DNA of 64,000 nt from SZUA-547 sp963669265 (GTDB lineage Bacteria; Pseudomonadota; Alphaproteobacteria; Rhodobacterales; Rhodobacteraceae), in NCBI GenBank assembly GCA_963669265.1, contig OY769916.1:1550001-1614000 (forward strand), written 5' to 3'. Each line of letters opens with the position of its first letter. Positions within the stretch are counted from its first letter, which is position 1. The notes beneath the pieces are model-generated. The model saw nothing but the letters and a program-made list of their open reading frames with translations. It searched no databases and had not been told where the DNA came from. Made by a program: the position numbers and the translations under genes. Below, piece after piece: positions 8,606-19,928 of this stretch.

Positions 8606-9843
8606 GCGTCGACAACGATTGTTTCGCTCTGCCGCCCGGCGTCCACTGGACTCCGGTCGACGAGGCGCTGGACCTGTTGAAAGAGCGTATGACGCGGGTC
8701 GTCGGGCAGGAGGACGCGCCGCTCGCCGCCGCGGACCGCCGCGTGCTGGCCGCGGACCTGATCGCCGAAAGATCCTCTCCCCCCGCAGACAACTCCGCCG
8801 TCGACGGCTACGCCTATGTCCACGGCACGGGCGGAAACGGGCGGTATCGCCTGCTGTCGGGCCGAGCGGCGGCGGGCGCGCCCTTTGGCGACGTGGTGAC
8901 CCCCGGCGCGGCGGTGCGCATCCTGACCGGCGCGGTCCTGCCGAGGGGCGCGGATACGGTGATCATGCAGGAGGATGTGACGCTCGACGAGGGCCACCTG
9001 CGCTTTGAGGGCGGCCCGAAGAGAGGCGCCAATGTCCGCAAGGCGGGCGAGGACGTCGCGGCGGGCGACGCCGTCCTTCGTCGGGGTCAGGTGCTGCGCC
9101 CGCAGGACCTCGCGCAAGCCGCCGCCATGGGGGCGCCTCGCCTGTCGCTCTTCAATCGCCAGCGCGTCGCCATTCTCTCCACCGGCGATGAACTGGTCCA
9201 ACCGGGCGAGGAAATCGGCAACGGCGGCATTTATGACGCCAACCGGCCGATGTTGGCGGCGTTGGCGGCGCGGCTGGGTTTCGAGGTGCTTGATTTGGGC
9301 GTTGCGCCAGACGATCCCGCCGCCGTGCGCGCGGCGCTGGATCAGGGGGCGGCCGAAGCCGACGCGATCATCGCCTCCGGCGGCGCTTCGGGCGGGGACG
9401 AGGATCACGTCTCCGCCGTTCTGGGCGACGCCGGCGCCCGCACGCTTTGGCGGATCGCGGTCAAACCGGGACGCCCGCTGGCGCTTGGCGTCTGGAACGG
9501 CGCGCCGGTGTTCGGCCTGCCCGGCAATCCGGTCGCCGCCTTTGTCTGTTTCCTGATCTTCGCGCGGCCCGCGCTGATGACGATGGCGGGCGCCGATTGG
9601 CCGGACCCCCGCCGCCTGACCCTGCCCGCCGGATTCGCCAAGAACAAGAAAGGCGGACGACGCGAGTTCCTGCGCGGCCGCATCGGCACCGATGGGCGCG
9701 TAGAGGCGTTCCGCTCCGAAGGCTCGGGCCTGATCAGCGGCCTCAGATGGGCGGACGGACTGATCGACCTGCCCGAGGCGGCGGCTGAAATCCGCCCCGG
9801 CGATCCCGTGCCGTTCGTCCCGTTTTCAGAGTTGGGGCTGTGA
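8602..9843 (+). CDS. moeA: Molybdopterin molybdotransferase
   Basis: MoeA inserts molybdate into adenylated molybdopterin. The 413-residue protein shows the domain order of the family: the N-terminal DNSAVDGYAYV motif (about residues 62-72), the ILTGAVLPRGADTVIMQE segment, the MPT-binding domain with STGDELVQPGE and GIYDANRP (about residues 193-215) and SGGASGGDEDHV near residue 260, and the C-terminal beta domain. It is translationally coupled to mobB upstream and to the MFS gene downstream. Confidence 0.95.
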   Translation: MSVDNDCFALPPGVHWTPVDEALDLLKERMTRVVGQEDAPLAAADRRVLAADLIAERSSPPADNSAVDGYAYVHGTGGNGRYRLLSGRAAAGAPFGDVVTPGAAVRILTGAVLPRGADTVIMQEDVTLDEGHLRFEGGPKRGANVRKAGEDVAAGDAVLRRGQVLRPQDLAQAAAMGAPRLSLFNRQRVAILSTGDELVQPGEEIGNGGIYDANRPMLAALAARLGFEVLDLGVAPDDPAAVRAALDQGAAEADAIIASGGASGGDEDHVSAVLGDAGARTLWRIAVKPGRPLALGVWNGAPVFGLPGNPVAAFVCFLIFARPALMTMAGADWPDPRRLTLPAGFAKNKKGGRREFLRGRIGTDGRVEAFRSEGSGLISGLRWADGLIDLPEAAAEIRPGDPVPFVPFSELGL

Positions 9844-11042
9844 CCTTTCGTCTGGGCGAGAGTCTCTCCGGGATCTCGCCCGCCTCGCTCAAGACCGGCG
9901 CCTTTTACGGCGCTTTTTTTCTCGCCTTCGGCGCGCATCTGCCGTTCTGGCCGATCTGGTTCGCTGAATGGGGCCTCTCCGCGCGTGAAATAGGAGAATT
10001 CGCCGCTATCGCCATCCTGGCGCGGGTGATCGGCGGCGTGATCACGCCTCTGATCGCCGATCGCCTGGGCGCGGCGCGCATGATGCTGGGGGCCGCGTGC
10101 CTGTTGGCCGGGCTTCTGACGGCGGCCCATCTGTTGATCGAGACCCGCGCCGCGCTGCTGCTGGCGACGCTGGTGTTCGCCGCTCTTGTCTCCGGCGCGA
10201 TCCCTCTCAGCGACGCGCTTGCTGTCAGCGCCACGCGGCGCTTTCGCTTCGAGTATGCGCGGACGCGCGCGGCCGGATCGGTCGCCTTCATCGTCGCCAA
10301 TCTGATCGTCGGATGGCTGGCGACGCATTACGGCGTCAGCGTCGTGCTTTGGTGGGTGGCGTTCTGGCTGGTCGCTGCGGGCGTGCTCGGCTGGCTCCAT
10401 CCGGGCGGTGGACGATCGAAGGCGGAGCGGGAACGCGCGTCCCTTTCCGAAGCCGCTATCCTGTTTCGATCTCCGGTCTTTCTGGCGGTCGCCGCGGCCT
10501 CGGCGCTGACCCAGGCCTCGCACGGCGTCTATTACGCCTACGGATCGGTACATTGGCGCGCGCTGGGCTATTCGGAGGAGCTGATCGGCGCGCTCTGGGC
10601 CTTCGGCGTCGGCGTCGAAGTGGCGCTGATGGTATTCGCCGGTGGGCGGCTGTTGCGCTGGCTGGGGCCGGTCGGGGCGGTCGCGCTGGGTTGCGCCGCC
10701 GGGCTCATCCGCTGGCCGCTGACCGCTCTGGACCCGCCCCTCGCCTTGCTCTGGCCGCTGCAGGCTCTGCATGCGCTGACATTCGCGGCGGCCTATCTGG
10801 GCATGGTCGGCTTTATCTCGGCGTCGACGCCGGATCGGCTGGGCGCCACCGCGCAGGGCATGATCGGCGCTGGCGCAGGCGGGATCGCGATGGCGCTGAT
10901 CACTTTCGCGGCGGCGGAGGTCTTCGCGCTCTGGGGCGGCGGAACCTATATGATCGCCGCCGCGTCCTCGGCGCTCGGGCTGGGGGTGGCGCTTTGGGCC
11001 CAGCGCCGCTGGGATGGCCGCGAGATCGACGTCGGGAGTTAG
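9840..11042 (+). CDS. MFS transporter (HcaT/MFS_1-like) at the end of the Mo-cofactor operon
   Basis: The 400-residue protein has about twelve hydrophobic segments and the N-terminal pattern GAFYGAFFLAFGAHLPFWPIWF, which resembles the 3-phenylpropionate permease/nucleoside-proton-symporter-like MFS subgroup. The substrate is unknown. The GTG start overlaps the moeA stop (GTGA), placing it in the same transcript as the molybdenum cofactor genes. A link with molybdate, formate or a cofactor precursor is possible but unproven. MFS genes of this type are also often appended to unrelated operons. Confidence 0.85.
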   Translation: MTFRLGESLSGISPASLKTGAFYGAFFLAFGAHLPFWPIWFAEWGLSAREIGEFAAIAILARVIGGVITPLIADRLGAARMMLGAACLLAGLLTAAHLLIETRAALLLATLVFAALVSGAIPLSDALAVSATRRFRFEYARTRAAGSVAFIVANLIVGWLATHYGVSVVLWWVAFWLVAAGVLGWLHPGGGRSKAERERASLSEAAILFRSPVFLAVAAASALTQASHGVYYAYGSVHWRALGYSEELIGALWAFGVGVEVALMVFAGGRLLRWLGPVGAVALGCAAGLIRWPLTALDPPLALLWPLQALHALTFAAAYLGMVGFISASTPDRLGATAQGMIGAGAGGIAMALITFAAAEVFALWGGGTYMIAAASSALGLGVALWAQRRWDGREIDVGS

Positions 11043-11054
11043 GAGACTGCCGCC

Positions 11055-12251
11055 CTAGCGATCGAACCTGCCCAGCGCGCGGGTCAAGAGTGCATAGGCC
11101 TTGCCGGTGCGGGTCGCGGCCATGCGGGGCGCATAGGCGTCGCCGCCGGTTTCCTGCCTCGCACGTTTGACCAGCGCATCGTAGCGCAGAAGAAAATGCA
11201 GCGCGGTGTCGTTGAACACCCGGTCGCGCGACAGCCGGGCGCGGGTCTTCTCCACCACCTCTTCGTCGGCGATGGCGCCGATCGCGCTCGCGGCGACCCC
11301 GCGCGCGCCGTCAAGATAGCGCGTCCAGTCATTTTCATCGGTCGAGGAGGCGCGCATCTCATCCATATAGAGCCCTTCGGCCGCCAGGATGGTCATCGCG
11401 TCCTCGGCCGATTGCATCAGGCGCGCGGCCATCGGGTCCGGCAACACCTTGTAGAGCGCCTCGATGGCGGTGCGGTCGGTTTCGGAGTTGGGAAACTCCA
11501 TGGCGACGACCAGCGCATCCCAATCCATCGCCGGGCGTGCGTCTTCGGGCGGCGGATCGAGTGGCAGCTGCGGTTCGGCGTTCTCTTCCGGCGTATCGGA
11601 GATCGCGGCTGATGATCGGGCTTCCGGCGCAGGCTTTGTCACCGGTCTATCGGGAGATTTGGCTTGCAGGTCCTTGGCGGCATCGCGCGGCGTCTCCGAT
11701 GGCGCAGGGTCGGCGACCTCTGGCCTCGCCGCCGGCGCAGGTCGCGCCTGTCCCAACTCGCCGGATCGCGCCCGCGCGGCGGCCTCGCGCAGCACTTCGG
11801 CCAACGCCGCACGCTCCGCCCGCATCTCATTGAGCAGCTTTTTGACTTCCGCCTCTGGCCCGCGCGCAGGGCGCAGACCGCCCGCCTGCCGCAGCTTGGC
11901 GAGTTCCGAGCGGGCGGCGTCGGCCTCCTCGGTCAGGCGCTGGAGGGCGGACGAGGCGGCGAGGCCGAACACTGTCAGCGTGACCGGCGCGAGTATCGCC
12001 AGAAACAAGAGGGAGATGTCGATCGCAGTGATCGGGCGCCCGGTCTCCTCCGGCCCCGGCCCCAGCATCAATCCCAGCGCATAGGCCGCGACGACGACCA
12101 ACCACAGCGCCGACAGGATCAGCGCAATCGCGCGCACCCGGTTCGCAACGCCGGAAAGCGGGGCTGCGGACGCGCCGATCAGGGCGTTCAGGCTAAAGCC
12201 TGCGCGCGGCGCGTCTTGTCGATTTTCGCGTCGTTCCGTGACCTCAGCCAT
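11055..12251 (-). CDS. Membrane protein with coiled coil, unknown function
   Basis: The 398-residue protein is not recognised. Two transmembrane helices lie at about residues 42-63 and 78-102. An Ala/Glu/Arg-rich coiled coil follows (about 103-185), then a Pro/Ala-rich linker with RPAPAARPEVADPAPSETP, and a soluble C-terminal domain (about 240-398) that contains an MDWDALVVAMEFPNSETDRTAI block. The C-terminal part looks globular and conserved in character, with both termini probably cytoplasmic. It lies alone on the minus strand, converging with the MFS gene and about 80 nt from the end of greA. A structural or envelope-sensing role is conceivable only from architecture. Confidence 0.7.
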   Translation of the reverse strand: MAEVTERRENRQDAPRAGFSLNALIGASAAPLSGVANRVRAIALILSALWLVVVAAYALGLMLGPGPEETGRPITAIDISLLFLAILAPVTLTVFGLAASSALQRLTEEADAARSELAKLRQAGGLRPARGPEAEVKKLLNEMRAERAALAEVLREAAARARSGELGQARPAPAARPEVADPAPSETPRDAAKDLQAKSPDRPVTKPAPEARSSAAISDTPEENAEPQLPLDPPPEDARPAMDWDALVVAMEFPNSETDRTAIEALYKVLPDPMAARLMQSAEDAMTILAAEGLYMDEMRASSTDENDWTRYLDGARGVAASAIGAIADEEVVEKTRARLSRDRVFNDTALHFLLRYDALVKRARQETGGDAYAPRMAATRTGKAYALLTRALGRFDR

Positions 12252-12334
12252 GCCGCCGTTCGTCGCCTCTTGTTAGCCAGCGCCGTCGAATCAAACCCGC
12301 CGGACAGGATACCCCGCCGATCAGGCCGACGCGG

Positions 12335-12808
12335 TCACAGAAAGGCGACTTTCAGCACTTCGTAGCTGCGGCCGCCGCCCGGGGTCATCACATCGACGTT
12401 GTCGCCCTCTTCCTTGCCGATCAGAGCACGGGCAAGCGGCGATTTGATGTTCAAAAGTCCTGAGGCGATGTCGGCCTCGGTCTCGCCGACGATCTGATAG
12501 GTCTTTTCCTCGTCCGTGTCCTCGTCGACCACGGTGACCGTGGCGCCGAACTTGACCGAACCGCCGCCCAGCTTCGTCGGGTCGATCACGTCCGCGCGGG
12601 ACATCAGGCCCTCGATTTCCTTCAACCGGCCTTCGATGAAACTCTGTTTCTCGCGCGCCGCGTGATACTCGGCGTTCTCGCTGAGGTCGCCATGCTCGCG
12701 CGCCTCGGCGATCGCGCGGATCACAGCCGGGCGTTCTTCCGATTTCAACGTCTTCATCTCGGCGACCAGCGCGTCATAGCCGCGCGACGTCATCGGGACT
12801 TTTTCCAT
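12335..12808 (-). CDS. greA: Transcription elongation factor GreA
   Basis: GreA enters the RNA polymerase secondary channel and stimulates cleavage of backtracked RNA. The 157-residue protein has the N-terminal coiled coil with the conserved acidic tip in GDLSENAEYHAA (about residues 40-51) and a C-terminal FKBP-like domain ending in RSYEVLKVAF. Length is normal. greA close to carB is a familiar arrangement in Rhodobacterales, though a lipoprotein gene on the opposite strand separates the two here. Confidence 0.96.
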   Translation of the reverse strand: MEKVPMTSRGYDALVAEMKTLKSEERPAVIRAIAEAREHGDLSENAEYHAAREKQSFIEGRLKEIEGLMSRADVIDPTKLGGGSVKFGATVTVVDEDTDEEKTYQIVGETEADIASGLLNIKSPLARALIGKEEGDNVDVMTPGGGRSYEVLKVAFL

Positions 12809-13070
12809 ACTCGTTCACTCCGTTCTCACGGCCTCAATGTCGTTGCGGCCTCAAGATGCAGCCGGGGGCGACCGCGCCATCGATCCGACCCTCGCAATGG
12901 TCGCCGATCGGGCTCGAAACAGGCTGGGCCGCCCCGTTGCCAGGGCGGCCCGCTGAAAGGGAGTTTAGGCGGGCTGCGAATGCGCTGCAAGGGGAGGCGC
13001 GCCGAAGACCATCATAGCGCGAGGCCGAGGGCCGAATTTCTGCTAAGCTGGGGCGCAAGGGAGGACCGCC

Positions 13071-13645
13071 ATGTCAATTATTGGGATAGTTCGGGCCACA
13101 TTCTTGTTCGTCGCCGCCGCAGCCGCGGCCGGATGCATGGTGATCGCCGAAAAGGACGTGGATGTCTCCGCGCTGGACGTGTTCTTCCCGCTGGAAGACG
13201 GGGCGGATTACACATTCTGCTCCTCCCCTGTCGGAGGGGAGCCGGAATGCCTGCCAGTCGCGGTCTCGAAAACCCAACGACTTGGCGCGGACTGGGCGCG
13301 GCTCGCGCCCGAGAAGACCGGTGAACCGGATTCTCCAGAAAACGACGCCTTTGTTATGTTTTTCAACCATGCGTCGCTGGGCGCCCTCGCCTTCCTCCGC
13401 GCTGACCGGGAGGAGGAGGCGCTGATCCTCAGCCGCGCTGAGATCAGCGATCAGGGCGTGACCCTCAAAGTGCCGCTCTGCGCGCTTGAAGAGAGCAAGA
13501 CGCTCGCCGCCGCGGCGATGGAGGCGGGCGCAGAAGTTCAGGGGCGGGCCTGCATTTTCCCCGATCAGCCGAGCCTGTTCGACGTCGCCGCAGGGATCGC
13601 TCCGGGCAAGGAGTTTCCGCTGTTCGACGAAATCACCATCCTGCG

Positions 13646-13649
<4 letters not shown>
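13071..13649 (+). CDS. Putative lipoprotein, unknown function
   Basis: The 192-residue protein has a hydrophobic N-terminus ending in AAAAAAGC, a good lipobox with Cys22 as the lipidation site. The mature part is acidic and has cysteine pairs (C..PVGGEPEC near residues 47-58, and C near 140 and 162), consistent with a periplasmic disulfide-bearing domain. No family is recognised. GGAGG 8 nt upstream supports the ATG. The TAG stop overlaps the convergent carB stop within CTAG. Confidence 0.75.
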
Positions 13650-16900
<3,251 letters not shown>

Positions 16901-16955
16901 GGCGGCTCGCTCTGCTCCCAGCGGTCAGGCTCGATACGGCGTGAAAATCTTGCGC

Positions 16956-16983
16956 GTTATAACGACTGGGTGGTCCGGCGCAA
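16956..16983 (-). promoter_or_regulatory. Probable housekeeping-sigma promoter of carB
   Basis: Read on the minus strand, TTGCGC (16983-16978) is followed after 16 nt by TATAAC (16961-16956). This is about 55 nt upstream of the carB ATG. The same TATAAC form of the -10 box occurs in the rpsD promoter of this window. Assignment is by pattern only. Confidence 0.5.
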
Positions 16984-17067
16984 GACGATGCCCCGCTTGC
17001 GACCGATTTATCCAGTCTGGAAGTTGAGCATTGCGCCGCGAAACAACTCAGATAATTTTGCTTGAGC

Positions 17068-19059
17068 ATGGCCGCCGAATCCGCAACCGATCCGTTTCTC
17101 GTCGACGCCGCGATCTTTTTGACCGCGGCGGTCGTCGCAGTGCCGATTTTCAAGAAGCTCAAACTGGGCTCGGTGCTGGGATATCTGGTCGCGGGCGTGG
17201 TGATCGGCCCGTCCGGCCTCGCCCTGATCGCGGATGCGGAAAACGTGCTGCATGTCGCCGAATTCGGCGTGGTGTTGCTGCTCTTTATCATCGGGCTTGA
17301 GCTGCATCCAAACCGGCTTTGGCGTCTGCGGGCGGAGATCTTTGGCTTGGGATTCGCGCAGGTCGCGCTGACCGCCGGGGCGATCTTCGCGCTCTTAATG
17401 GGATTCGGCCCGCCCTTCGGCCTGTCGGTCAATGCGGCGATTCTCACCGGCTTCGCGCTGGCGCTGTCTTCGACCGCCTTTGCGATCCAGATCCTGCGCG
17501 ATCGGGACGACCTCTCGAAACCTTACGGGCAGCGATCGTTTTCGATTCTTCTGTTTCAGGACCTCGCTGTCGTGCCTCTCCTGGCGCTCGCCTCATTGCT
17601 GGCGCCAGGGCATTCTGAGGTCGAAGGCGGCGAAATCTGGATGAATGTCGGGATCTCCCTGACGGCGGTGACGCTTCTGGTCGTGGTCGGCCGCTACGCG
17701 CTGCGACCGCTGTTTCACGTAATTGCGCTGACCAAAGCGCAGGAGATCTTCACCGCCGCCGGGCTCTTGGTCGTGATCGGCGCCGCGCTGGCGATGCAGG
17801 CGGCGGGGCTTTCCATGGCGCTTGGCGCGTTTTTGGCCGGGCTCTTGCTGTCCGGGTCCGAGTTCCGGCATCAACTTGAAAGCGATATCGAGCCGTTTCG
17901 CGGCCTGTTCCTGGGCCTTTTCTTCATCAGCGTCGGCATGTTTTTCGACGGCCCGGTGGTGATCAACAATCTGGGCATTGTCGTCTTGGGCGCCGGAGCG
18001 CTGATTCTGGTGAAATCGATCATTCTCTTTGGCATCACCCGCATTTCGGGATCCGGACAGGTGGGCGCCCTGCGCATCGCCGCAACGCTGGGACAGGGCG
18101 GCGAGTTCGCCTTCGTGCTGCTCTCGGTCGCCGCGGTCTCCGGATTGATGGCCTCGCAAGTGGTGACGGTCATCTTCGCGGTCGTGACGCTGACCATGGC
18201 GATGACGCCGCTGCTGATCATGTTCGTCGACCGGTGGATCGGGGATCAGGGGGAGAGCGCCGATGGTCTGGATCAAGTGCAGGACGCAGGACCGGCGACG
18301 GTCATTATCGCAGGATTCGGCCGGTCCGGACAGGTGGTCGCGCGCATGTTCAGGATGCGCGGATACGCGCCGACCCTGATCGACAGCTCGCCGCGCCGGA
18401 TCCGGATCGCGCAGACCTTCGGCTCAAAGGTGTTCTTCGGCGACGCCAGCCGGCCTGACGTTTTGGCGGTCGCCGGCGCCGACACGGCAAAGCTGATATT
18501 CGTCTGCACGGATGATCGGGTGAACGCGCCGAAAGCCGTCACACGGATCAAGGCCAGATTCCCGCATGTCCCCGTCTTCGCCACCGCCTACGACCGCTTC
18601 AGCGAGGTGGAGTTGCGCGAGGCGGGCGCGGATTTCGTCATTCGCCAGACATTGGAATCGGCGATCGTCCTCGCCACCGAGGGGCTAAAAATGCTCGGCG
18701 ACGACGCGCAGCTTGAGGACGCCATCGCCGAATTCCGCCGCCGGGACGCGGAACTGCTCGCGTTGCAGACCGAGTTCGGCGCTCTGGCCGCCGCGCAGAA
18801 GATGCGGGAGAAATACTCGCTCGACGACGCGGACGACCCTTTGCTCGGCGGCATGCGGGAAAGGCTCAGCCGCAAGCGGGAAGAAAAGTCCGCCGAAGCC
18901 TCCGGCGAGGGCGAGACCAAAGGCTCTGGCAAGAAGACTGGCAAAAGCGCGGGCATGGACGCCAGCAAGGATACCGCCAACAACGGGGCGGCCCCTGCGG
19001 ACCCGCCGCCAAAACCGGAGGCGGACTCCAAGCCCAGAGTCGCGCCTGAGAGTTCCTGA
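17068..19059 (+). CDS. KefB/KefC-type monovalent cation:proton antiporter with RCK domain
   Basis: The 663-residue inner-membrane protein has an N-terminal Na+/H+ exchanger-type domain of about twelve helices (residues 15-390, with GYLVAGVVIGPSG and GQGGEFAFVLL) and a cytosolic TrkA_N/RCK domain (about 410-530, nucleotide loop VIIAGFGRSGQVVARMF). A long charged Lys/Glu/Ser/Pro-rich tail of about 80 residues ends the protein and is probably disordered. This architecture fits glutathione-regulated or nucleotide-gated K+ efflux. The KefF/KefG partner is not seen. I prefer the ATG at 17068; a TTG two codons earlier is an alternative. Confidence 0.9.
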   Translation: MAAESATDPFLVDAAIFLTAAVVAVPIFKKLKLGSVLGYLVAGVVIGPSGLALIADAENVLHVAEFGVVLLLFIIGLELHPNRLWRLRAEIFGLGFAQVALTAGAIFALLMGFGPPFGLSVNAAILTGFALALSSTAFAIQILRDRDDLSKPYGQRSFSILLFQDLAVVPLLALASLLAPGHSEVEGGEIWMNVGISLTAVTLLVVVGRYALRPLFHVIALTKAQEIFTAAGLLVVIGAALAMQAAGLSMALGAFLAGLLLSGSEFRHQLESDIEPFRGLFLGLFFISVGMFFDGPVVINNLGIVVLGAGALILVKSIILFGITRISGSGQVGALRIAATLGQGGEFAFVLLSVAAVSGLMASQVVTVIFAVVTLTMAMTPLLIMFVDRWIGDQGESADGLDQVQDAGPATVIIAGFGRSGQVVARMFRMRGYAPTLIDSSPRRIRIAQTFGSKVFFGDASRPDVLAVAGADTAKLIFVCTDDRVNAPKAVTRIKARFPHVPVFATAYDRFSEVELREAGADFVIRQTLESAIVLATEGLKMLGDDAQLEDAIAEFRRRDAELLALQTEFGALAAAQKMREKYSLDDADDPLLGGMRERLSRKREEKSAEASGEGETKGSGKKTGKSAGMDASKDTANNGAAPADPPPKPEADSKPRVAPESS

Positions 19060-19076
19060 TCCGCCTCAGGCGGCGC

Positions 19077-19104
19077 TTGACAGCATCTTCGCGGCGCCTA
19101 TAAC
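19077..19104 (+). promoter_or_regulatory. Strong promoter of rpsD
   Basis: A perfect TTGACA (19077-19082) is separated by 16 nt from TATAAC (19099-19104). Transcription should start near 19111, giving an untranslated leader of about 125 nt before the rpsD start at 19236. This is one of the best sigma-70-type promoters in the window. Confidence 0.7.
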
Positions 19105-19235
19105 CCGCCCGTCGCCGTCCAATTGGGATGGCGGCTCTATTTGGCGTTCGCGGCCGTCGAAAGACGGAACCTGTCGCTTCGGGAATACGCCCGGGGAGAG
19201 GAGGACGCCGTACTTTTTTGAAGAAGGAGAAGGCC

Positions 19236-19856
19236 GTGACCAAGCGCACGTCCTCCAAGTACAAAATCGATCGCCGCATGGGCGAGAATATCTGGGGCCG
19301 TCCGAAGTCCCCGGTGAACCGCCGCGAATACGGCCCGGGCCAGCATGGTCAGCGCCGCAAGGGCAAGCTGTCCGACTTCGGCATGCAGCTGCGCGCCAAG
19401 CAGAAGCTGAAAGGCTATTACGGCGATCTGACCGAGAAGCAGTTCCGCCGCATCTATGGCGAGGCTGAGCGCCGCAAGGGCGACACCGGCGAGAATCTGG
19501 TGGGCCTGCTGGAGCAGCGTCTCGACGCCGTCGTCTACCGCGCCAAGTTCGTCTCCACCGTCTTCGCGGCGCGTCAGTTCGTGAATCACGGCCATGTCGA
19601 GGTGAACGGCAAGCGCGTCAACATCCCGTCTTATCGCGTTAAGGAAGGCGATGTCGTCTCGGTGCGCGAGAAATCGAAAGATCTGGGCATCGTCCTTGAG
19701 GCCGTACAGCTCGCTGAGCGCGACGTGCCGGACTATGTCGAGGCCGACCATCACAAGATGACCGCCACTTTCCAGCGCATTCCGACCCTGTCGGACGTGC
19801 CCTACCCGGTCCTGATGGAGCCGAACCTGGTGGTCGAGTTCTACGCGAAGAACTGA
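19236..19856 (+). CDS. rpsD: 30S ribosomal protein S4
   Basis: S4 is a primary 16S rRNA-binding protein that starts small-subunit assembly. The 206-residue product begins MTKRTSSKYKIDRRMGENIW and contains the S4 RNA-binding fold at about residues 97-160 (RLDAVVYRAKF, ARQFVNHGHVEVNG). An open frame reaches 19128, but the GTG at 19236 has AAGGAGA 6-12 nt upstream and gives the family length. The gene is monocistronic, with its own promoter at 19077 and a terminator at 19882. Confidence 0.97.
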   Translation: MTKRTSSKYKIDRRMGENIWGRPKSPVNRREYGPGQHGQRRKGKLSDFGMQLRAKQKLKGYYGDLTEKQFRRIYGEAERRKGDTGENLVGLLEQRLDAVVYRAKFVSTVFAARQFVNHGHVEVNGKRVNIPSYRVKEGDVVSVREKSKDLGIVLEAVQLAERDVPDYVEADHHKMTATFQRIPTLSDVPYPVLMEPNLVVEFYAKN

Positions 19857-19881
19857 TCTTCGCACTCAGCGAAAACGAATA

Positions 19882-19917
19882 AGGGCCGCGCGGGGGGAAT
19901 GCGCGGCCCTTTGCTTT
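19882..19917 (+). terminator. Rho-independent terminator of rpsD
   Basis: AGGGCCGCGC (19882-19891) pairs perfectly with GCGCGGCCCT (19901-19910) across a 9-nt loop, followed by a T-rich TTGCTTT. It lies 25 nt past the rpsD stop and just before the end of the convergent hydrolase gene. Confidence 0.85.
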
Positions 19918-19928
19918 GGGGCGGACGG

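Noticed and set aside
9405..10772. 455-residue minus-strand open frame across moeA and the MFS gene
   Set aside because: It crosses two well supported genes, and the product is repetitive Arg/Gln-rich low-complexity sequence.
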